From contig JBBQLP010000067.1 in the NCBI GenBank assembly GCA_038327995.1, positions 1 through 10,015 on the forward strand: a stretch of DNA of 10,015 bases, read 5' to 3'. Positions 6,509 through 10,015 of the stretch are shown in pieces (the stretch's first letter is position 1; each line of letters starts with the position of its first letter). The position numbers and the translations under genes were made by a program. The notes under the pieces were generated by a model. That model did not search any database, was not told where the DNA came from, and saw only the letters and a program-made list of their open reading frames with translations. Source of the stretch: CAIOYC01 sp038327995 (GTDB taxonomy: Bacteria; Pseudomonadota; Alphaproteobacteria; Caulobacterales; Caulobacteraceae).

Positions 6509-6805
6509 ATGCCCCTGTTCCACTTCATCGGCCTCGACAAGGCGGGCGCGCTGGAGACGCGCCTCGCCGTGCGGCCTCAGCACCTCGATTTCGCCAACGC
6601 CTCCGGCAAGGTAGTGTTGGGCGGAGCCTTGCTCGACGCACAGGGTTCGCCCGAGGGCTCGGTGATGATCATCGAGGCGGACCATATCGAAGCAGCCAAG
6701 GCGCACCTGGACGCCGATCCCTACACCAAGGCGGGCCTGTTCGAGACCTCGACCCTCAGACCGTGGCGGGTGGCGATCGGGGCCATCGAGGGTTACGCCG
6801 GTTGA
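6509..6805 (+). CDS. YciI-family protein
   Basis: This small 98-residue protein of the YciI family (dimeric alpha-beta ferredoxin-like fold) has no well-defined reaction. Family features seen are a DKAGALETRLAVRPQHL stretch (10-26) with the conserved His at 25, a GGALLDAQG beta-hairpin around 38-46, and the DPY motif (D70-P71-Y72) followed by RPW (84-86). His and Asp form the proposed active-site pair in the family. The ATG is preceded by AGGAG at 6499-6503, which overlaps the gpsA stop. Its TGA is overlapped by the TTG start of the Rieske gene. The neighbourhood tsaD-gpsA-yciI suggests it is cotranscribed with housekeeping genes, but this does not reveal its substrate. Confidence 0.9.
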   Translation: MPLFHFIGLDKAGALETRLAVRPQHLDFANASGKVVLGGALLDAQGSPEGSVMIIEADHIEAAKAHLDADPYTKAGLFETSTLRPWRVAIGAIEGYAG

Positions 6806-7149
6806 GAGGCGCCCCGCCCACCGGGACCATTCTCTGCACCGTGGACGAGATTGCCGATCCGGGAGCGAAGGGTTTCACCTTCCGCGATGGCGACCACTTG
6901 TTTCAGGGATTTGTGGTGCGGCGGGGCGCGGCGGTGCTGGGCTATCTCGACCGCTGCCCGCACACAGGCCTGCCGCTCTCGATCAATGTTGATCAATATA
7001 TGACGCGCGAGGGCGACCTGATCCTCTGCTCCAGCCACGGCGCGTTGTTCCAGCCGGCGGATGGGCTTTGCATCGGCGGTCCCTGTGCGGGGCGCTCGCT
7101 CTGGCCTTGGGCGGTCGAGGTGAGAGACGGGACGATCTTCGCCATTTAA
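6802..7149 (+). CDS. Small stand-alone Rieske [2Fe-2S] protein
   Basis: This 115-residue protein shows both Rieske cluster motifs: C52-P-H54-T-G and C76-S-S-H79-G, with cysteine and histidine ligands in the normal order. It lacks a signal peptide, a transmembrane anchor and an oxygenase catalytic domain, so it resembles ferredoxin-like or nitrite-reductase-small-subunit-like Rieske proteins. An electron-transfer role is likely but the partner is unknown. I chose the TTG at 6802-6804 because it overlaps the yciI TGA as TTGA, and a GAGGG lies nine bases upstream. A GTG 13 codons later (6841-6843) is the alternative. Two further cysteines (C90, C95) follow the second motif. It is the last gene of the tsaD operon. 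The fold assignment is firm, the function is not. Confidence 0.88.
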   Translation: MRGAPPTGTILCTVDEIADPGAKGFTFRDGDHLFQGFVVRRGAAVLGYLDRCPHTGLPLSINVDQYMTREGDLILCSSHGALFQPADGLCIGGPCAGRSLWPWAVEVRDGTIFAI

Positions 7150-7151
7150 TG

Positions 7152-7191
7152 TACCCTTCCTCTCCCCCCTCCAAGGGTAAGCCTCGGGGAG
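7152..7191. terminator. Candidate hairpin terminator between convergent genes
   Basis: TACCCTT (7152-7158) pairs with AAGGGTA (7173-7179). As an alternative, CTCCCC (7162-7167) pairs with GGGGAG (7186-7191). The element lies between the end of the Rieske gene and the end of the convergent dehydrogenase gene, where a two-way terminator is expected. There is no T run after either stem on the plus strand. On the minus strand a T-rich stretch lies before the stem rather than after it. It may instead be a small intergenic repeat element. Confidence 0.35.
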
Positions 7192-7222
7192 GAGAAAAGA
7201 AGGAAATCGCTGGAGGTCTCGC

Positions 7223-8002
7223 CTATCGCGGCGCCATGCGTATAGAGCCGTCCAGCCGCACGTCTTCGCCGTTGAAATAGCCGTTGGTGATCATTTCCAA
7301 GGCCAGAGACGCGTACTCTTCCGCATTGCCGAGGCGCTTGGGGAAGGGGACTGAGGCGGCCAGCGCCTCCTTCACCTGCGGCGGAGCGGCGTTCATCAAC
7401 GGGGTGTTGAAGATGCCCGGCAGGATGGTGTTGACGCGGATGCCCTCGCCCGCAAGATCGCGCGCGATGGGCAACGTCATGCCGACCACCCCGCCCTTGG
7501 AGGCGGAATAGGCCGCCTGGCCCATCTGCCCGTCCTCCGCCGCCACCGAAGCGGTGTTGACGATGGCCCCGCGCTCTCCATCGACGGGCTCCAGCGTCAG
7601 CATCCCCGCCGCGGACTTGGCGATGCAGCGAAAGGTGCCGATCAGGTTGATCTGGATGATCATGTTGAAGGCGTCGAGGGGGAAATGCTTGATCTCGCCG
7701 GTGTTCCGGTCGCGCCCGGCGGTCTTGGCGGCGTTGCCGGTTCCGGCGCAGTTGACCAGGATGCGTTCCTGTCCGTGGGCGGCGCGAGCCTTCTCGAACC
7801 CGGCGTCGACCTCGGCGTCGGAGGTGACGTTGACCTTGCAGAAGACGCCGCCGATGTCTTTCGCCACCGCTTCGCCTTTCTCGGCGTTCATGTCGAACAG
7901 AGCGACCTTGACGCCCTTGGCCGCGAGCGCGCGGGCGGTGGCCTCACCGAGGCCCGAAGCGCCGCCGGTGATGACTGCGGAGACGGAAGATGAGAGTTTC
8001 AT
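7223..8002 (-). CDS. Short-chain dehydrogenase, HSD10 / 3-hydroxyacyl-CoA dehydrogenase-like
   Basis: This is a classical SDR of 259 residues. It has TGGASGLG (12-19) for dinucleotide binding and an Asp at 37 after the second strand, which suggests NAD(H). NCAG follows at 84-87, then Asn 119, and the catalytic Ser 152, Tyr 165 and Lys 169 (YSASK). The block from about 149 to 201, NTASVAAEDGQMGQAAYSASK through TLPIARDL and PGIFNTPL, closely resembles the mitochondrial HSD17B10 (type II 3-hydroxyacyl-CoA dehydrogenase) group. Oxidation of 3-hydroxyacyl-CoA or a related alcohol in fatty or branched-chain acid breakdown is therefore the best inference; the substrate is not shown. The ATG at 8000-8002 has an AGGA eight bases before it. 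No other beta-oxidation gene is in the window. It is convergent with the Rieske gene and divergent from the YkvA gene. Confidence 0.92.
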   Translation of the reverse strand: MKLSSSVSAVITGGASGLGEATARALAAKGVKVALFDMNAEKGEAVAKDIGGVFCKVNVTSDAEVDAGFEKARAAHGQERILVNCAGTGNAAKTAGRDRNTGEIKHFPLDAFNMIIQINLIGTFRCIAKSAAGMLTLEPVDGERGAIVNTASVAAEDGQMGQAAYSASKGGVVGMTLPIARDLAGEGIRVNTILPGIFNTPLMNAAPPQVKEALAASVPFPKRLGNAEEYASLALEMITNGYFNGEDVRLDGSIRMAPR

Positions 8003-8083
8003 GGGCGTTTTCCTGACCTGTCGTGCTAGGTTTGAGTTATTCTCAGTGAGTGTCTGGGCGTCTCTGCCGGAGGTGTAACGAGG
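8003..8083. other. Divergent intergenic region between the SDR and YkvA genes
   Basis: Promoters for both genes should lie in these 81 bases. I see a small inverted repeat, TGAG-TTATT-CTCA (8033-8045), in a locally AT-rich patch. The ribosome-binding sites are AGGA for the dehydrogenase and GGAGG (8069-8073) for the YkvA gene. I could not place a -35/-10 pair with confidence on either strand. Confidence 0.4.
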
Positions 8084-8500
8084 GTGAGCGAGGAAGCCAA
8101 TCAGACGTTCGGCGCCGTGGGCGGCGCTGGCGCTGCGTCACGTTCCATGGCGCTTGTGCCCTATGCCGTGCGCGTCAACGCAAGCCTTGTAAAGCAGGGT
8201 TTCTGGCCAAAAATCCGCCGGGTGGCCGCCCACGTCCCCTTCGCGGAGGATGCGGTGGCCCTATGGTATTGCGCCAAGGACGCCGAGACCCCCATCGGTG
8301 TGAAGGCCGCGCTGTTCGCCGCCCTGGCCTTTTTCGTGCTGCCGAAGCCCTTCCGTCCGCGCAATCTGCCGATCCCCGGCCTGATGGTGCTGGACGAGGC
8401 CGCCGTCATCGCCGCCGCCGTGGCCATGGCACGGCGGGCGATCCAGCCCCGCCACCGGGAGGCCGCCCGGCGGACGCTGAACCGGTTGGCGCGCAGCTAG
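8084..8500 (+). CDS. YkvA/DUF1232 family protein
   Basis: This 138-residue protein has a DUF1232 (YkvA) core at about residues 50-86: PFAEDAVALWYCAKD, then ETPIGVKAALFAALAFFVLP, where the hydrophobic part could insert in the inner membrane. The core is followed by LPIPGLMVLDEAAVIAAAVAMA, a second hydrophobic stretch, and a basic C-terminus (R-rich). The N-terminal 25 residues are Gly/Ala-rich and probably disordered. The family has no established biochemical role. The GTG start (8084-8086) is favoured by GGAGG ten bases upstream. A plus-strand frame beginning at 8050 overlaps this gene but only becomes real downstream as the YhhN-like gene. The YhhN-like membrane protein begins 17 bases after its stop, so the two are probably cotranscribed. 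Confidence 0.85.
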   Translation: MSEEANQTFGAVGGAGAASRSMALVPYAVRVNASLVKQGFWPKIRRVAAHVPFAEDAVALWYCAKDAETPIGVKAALFAALAFFVLPKPFRPRNLPIPGLMVLDEAAVIAAAVAMARRAIQPRHREAARRTLNRLARS

Positions 8501-8517
8501 GTCAGAAGGGCGGGGAC

Positions 8518-9168
8518 GTGTTCATCGCCGATCTTCTCAGCGGTCTGTCGATCCTGACGGCGGCGATCTATGGCTTCGCCTTCCTGACGCAGCCTGTGAC
8601 CCCCTTGAGAGCGATCATCAAGACTTTGGCGGTGGCGAGCATCGCAGGGGTCTCGCTGGTTCTGCATGGGCCGTGGCTTCTCACTTCCGCTCTGGCTCTT
8701 AGCGCGGTTGGCGACGCGTTTCTGGCGGGTGAGCCGAAGAAATGGCTGCCGTTCGGGCTTGCGGCTTTCCTCGCAGCACACCTCCTCTACATCGGCCTGT
8801 TCGCCACCTCGGGCACGGGGCTCGCCACAATGGCGGGACAGCCGCTCCGGCTCTTTCCCGCTCTGGTGACGGTTGTGCTGGCGGGCGCGATGCTGGCCTG
8901 GCTCTGGCCGGTGCTGGGAAAGATGCGTTGGCCGGTAGTCGGCTATGTGGCGGTGATCACAGCGATGACGGTGTTCGCCTTCGCCCTGCCGTGGCCGCGC
9001 TCGGCGGCGATGATCGGGGCGGTGTTGTTCTTCGCCTCGGACGCCATTCTGGCCGTGCGCCTGTTCAGGAGCGGTGGTCCCAGCCTGCAGGCCCACCTGG
9101 CCGTCTGGTGGTTCTACTGGGCGGCGCAGGCGCTGATCGCCCGGGCGTTCCTGCACCACATCGCCTGA
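8518..9168 (+). CDS. YhhN/TMEM86-family membrane protein, lysoplasmalogenase-like
   Basis: This is a polytopic inner-membrane protein of 216 residues with about eight hydrophobic segments. Family features seen are K35, GDAFLA with D66, a W-x-x-F-G-x-x-A-F-x-x-A-H-x-x-Y pattern (H88, Y91), and SDAILA with D175. The two Asp motifs in membrane helices are the hallmark of the YhhN/TMEM86 family. Characterised members hydrolyse the vinyl ether bond of lysoplasmalogens, but many bacterial homologues are untested, so the substrate is inferred. A GTG at 8518-8520, with AAGGG ten bases upstream, is the chosen start. The frame is open farther upstream only because it overlaps the YkvA gene, and the protein there is Arg/Pro-rich and unlike the family. 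The neighbour is YkvA/DUF1232, another membrane-associated family. Confidence 0.87.
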   Translation: MFIADLLSGLSILTAAIYGFAFLTQPVTPLRAIIKTLAVASIAGVSLVLHGPWLLTSALALSAVGDAFLAGEPKKWLPFGLAAFLAAHLLYIGLFATSGTGLATMAGQPLRLFPALVTVVLAGAMLAWLWPVLGKMRWPVVGYVAVITAMTVFAFALPWPRSAAMIGAVLFFASDAILAVRLFRSGGPSLQAHLAVWWFYWAAQALIARAFLHHIA

Positions 9169-9184
9169 CCGCGCGCCAGATAGC

Positions 9185-9213
9185 AAAAGGCCCCGCCGTT
9201 GCCGGCAGTGCCT
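9185..9213 (-). terminator. Intrinsic terminator of tRNA-Ala
   Basis: On the minus strand AGGC-A-CTGCCG, loop GCAA, CGGCGG-G-GCCT form a ten-pair stem with one A/G mismatch and one G-U pair, closed by a GNRA tetraloop. The stem runs straight into TTTT. It starts about 15 bases after the tRNA CCA end. On the plus strand no T run follows, so it serves the tRNA and not the YhhN-like gene. Confidence 0.75.
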
Positions 9214-9230
9214 GTTCGCGGGAAGGTTGG

Positions 9231-9303
<73 letters not shown>

Positions 9304-9368
9304 TTAACCTTCAGGGAAGACCGGCCCTCGAACCGGAGTTCGCAGGCTGGATCGCGCGAGGTCTGGTG

Positions 9369-9410
9369 AGCCCCTGCGCAAGGCGGCGGACACTATGTCA
9401 GGGGCTTTTT
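9369..9410 (+). terminator. Possible plus-strand terminator hairpin
   Basis: AGCCCCTG (9369-9376) pairs perfectly with CAGGGGCT (9399-9406), and TTTT follows. On the plus strand this has the form of an intrinsic terminator, with a 22-base loop that contains a small GACA-CTA-TGTC dyad. The nearest plus-strand gene ends 200 bases upstream with the tRNA-Ala antisense in between, so its client is unclear. The same bases may instead be the promoter of the tRNA on the other strand. Confidence 0.35.
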
Positions 9411-9418
9411 GAGATCAA
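9390..9418 (-). promoter_or_regulatory. Candidate promoter for tRNA-Ala
   Basis: On the minus strand TTGATC (9413-9418), a 17-base spacer and TAGTGT (9390-9395), in the context CATAGTGTCCGCC, resemble the promoters found before stable RNA genes in many alphaproteobacteria. Transcription would start near 9383, leaving a leader of about 80 bases before the tRNA. The -10 is imperfect. The region between 9304 and 9460 holds no gene I can support. Confidence 0.35.
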
Positions 9419-9460
9419 CCCCGCGCGGACGCGGTCTTGAACCCCTGACCAGCAATCCTT

Positions 9461-9928
9461 CTAGTGGTCGTCGTCCTCGGCGGGCAGGCCTTCGATGTCG
9501 TCGTCGAAGGCATCGTCCTCTTCCTCGTCTTCGAGGAAGGGCACATCGTCGGCAGCGGCGAGGTCGGCGTCTTCCTCTTCAATCCCGACACCGAGGTCGG
9601 GATCGGTCGGGGTCGGTGTTCCCGGGGCGTCGTCGGCGTCGTCGTCCTCGATCGGTTCGTCCACGACCGCGTCGAGTTCGGGAGTATCGTCCGCCTCTTC
9701 CTCGAGGCCATCGGCGTCTGGATCGACCACAGCGGGCTTCTCAGCCGCGTCATCGCGGTCGTAGTCCGGGGTCGCGCCGCGCGTGCGGCTGCGGCGCGAC
9801 TTCACGGCCTCTTCAGGGTCGAACTCGGTGTCGCACTTGGGGCAGTGAGCCGGGCGCTTGCCCAGATCATAAAACTTTGCTTGGCAGTTGGGGCAAATCT
9901 GCTTTGCGCCCAGTTCGGGATTGGCCAA
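9461..9928 (-). CDS. FYDLN-acid (TIGR02300-type) zinc-ribbon protein with acidic tail
   Basis: The N-terminus has two CxxC pairs, CPNC (12-15) and CPKC (29-32), which should bind zinc as a small ribbon. The family motif lies between them as KFYDLGKR (18-25); the usual form is FYDLN, so Asn is replaced by Gly here. After a basic patch (K43, R45, R46, R48, R50) comes a tail (about 53-155) in which close to half the residues are Asp or Glu, with several runs of acidic residues. The family is known from bacteria and its function is unknown. The TTG at 9926-9928 is chosen because it gives LANPELGAKQICPNC, matching the usual family beginning, and has GAAGG eight bases upstream. A GTG at 10001-10003 would add 25 unlike residues. 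A TTGACA lies at 9991-9996 without a clear -10. The protein is probably cytosolic; nucleic-acid or protein binding is only a guess. Confidence 0.88.
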   Translation of the reverse strand: MANPELGAKQICPNCQAKFYDLGKRPAHCPKCDTEFDPEEAVKSRRSRTRGATPDYDRDDAAEKPAVVDPDADGLEEEADDTPELDAVVDEPIEDDDADDAPGTPTPTDPDLGVGIEEEDADLAAADDVPFLEDEEEDDAFDDDIEGLPAEDDDH

Positions 9929-10015
9929 CGGGGAGCCTTCGGAGATGGGTAATGGGATTGGGCGGCTCCCTTGCCACGCGATCCCCACGGTGTCAAAGCC
10001 CACGGCGATGAGCAG

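Noticed and set aside
5401..6801. Plus-strand frame running through gpsA and yciI into the Rieske gene, suggesting a large fusion protein
   Set aside because: The part before 6802 is Arg/Gly-rich and out of frame with gpsA and yciI, which are intact. Only the last 115 residues form a Rieske domain.
9421..9455. Possible tRNA remnant or attachment site (GGGGTTCAAG on the minus strand)
   Set aside because: The T-arm-like stretch does not pair beyond two bases, no other tRNA arms are present, and no integrase or direct repeat of the tRNA-Ala end is seen nearby.
9409..10011. Plus-strand frames opposite the acidic protein (200, 162 and 89 residues, including a Ser-rich one)
   Set aside because: They mirror the GAC/GAG-rich tail of the minus-strand gene, giving runs of Val, Ser or Arg, and lack ribosome-binding sites.

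Overview
The window is GC-rich, compact chromosomal DNA that looks alphaproteobacterial, with Caulobacterales-type bacteria the best guess. The grounds are the hemC/tsaD divergent arrangement with tsaD-gpsA-yciI, a FYDLN-acid (TIGR02300-type) protein, Caulobacter-like promoter boxes (TTGaCgS / GCTAnAwC style), and many GTG and TTG starts. No taxonomic search was possible, so this is inference. I see no mobile element, CRISPR array, phage gene or resistance gene.

Left part, all minus strand. Bases 1-1270 hold the N-terminal ~423 residues of a large secreted, repeat-rich, autotransporter/adhesin-like protein that runs off the left edge. Upstream of it, across a 180-base leader with a palindrome and a CtrA-like box, is an AraC-family regulator (1451-2401). 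Then come tRNA-Thr(CGT) at 2501-2573 and the heme/tetrapyrrole pair hemC-hemD (2616-4312). These two overlap by one base (TAATG) and make uroporphyrinogen III from 5-aminolevulinate-derived porphobilinogen. A plausible tRNA-Thr promoter is embedded in the end of hemD.

Centre, plus strand. A divergent four-gene operon, tsaD-gpsA-yciI-Rieske (4413-7149), has stop/start overlaps or very short gaps. It covers tRNA t6A37 modification (TsaD), sn-glycerol-3-phosphate supply for phospholipids (GpsA), a small YciI-family protein, and a stand-alone Rieske-type [2Fe-2S] protein that starts at a TTG overlapping the yciI stop. The convergent partner, on the minus strand (7223-8002), is a short-chain dehydrogenase resembling the HSD10 / 3-hydroxyacyl-CoA dehydrogenase group.

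Right part. Two plus-strand genes follow: a YkvA/DUF1232 protein (8084-8500) and a YhhN/lysoplasmalogenase-like integral membrane protein (8518-9168). Next are tRNA-Ala(GGC) on the minus strand, with a good GNRA-loop terminator and a possible upstream promoter, and then a minus-strand zinc-ribbon protein with a very acidic tail (9461-9928).

Most of the window is ordinary housekeeping DNA. The points most worth a second look are the acidic FYDLN-type protein of unknown function, the translationally coupled YciI/Rieske pair, the truncated autotransporter and its leader, and the cluster of non-ATG starts. I did not find a convincing new multi-gene system.
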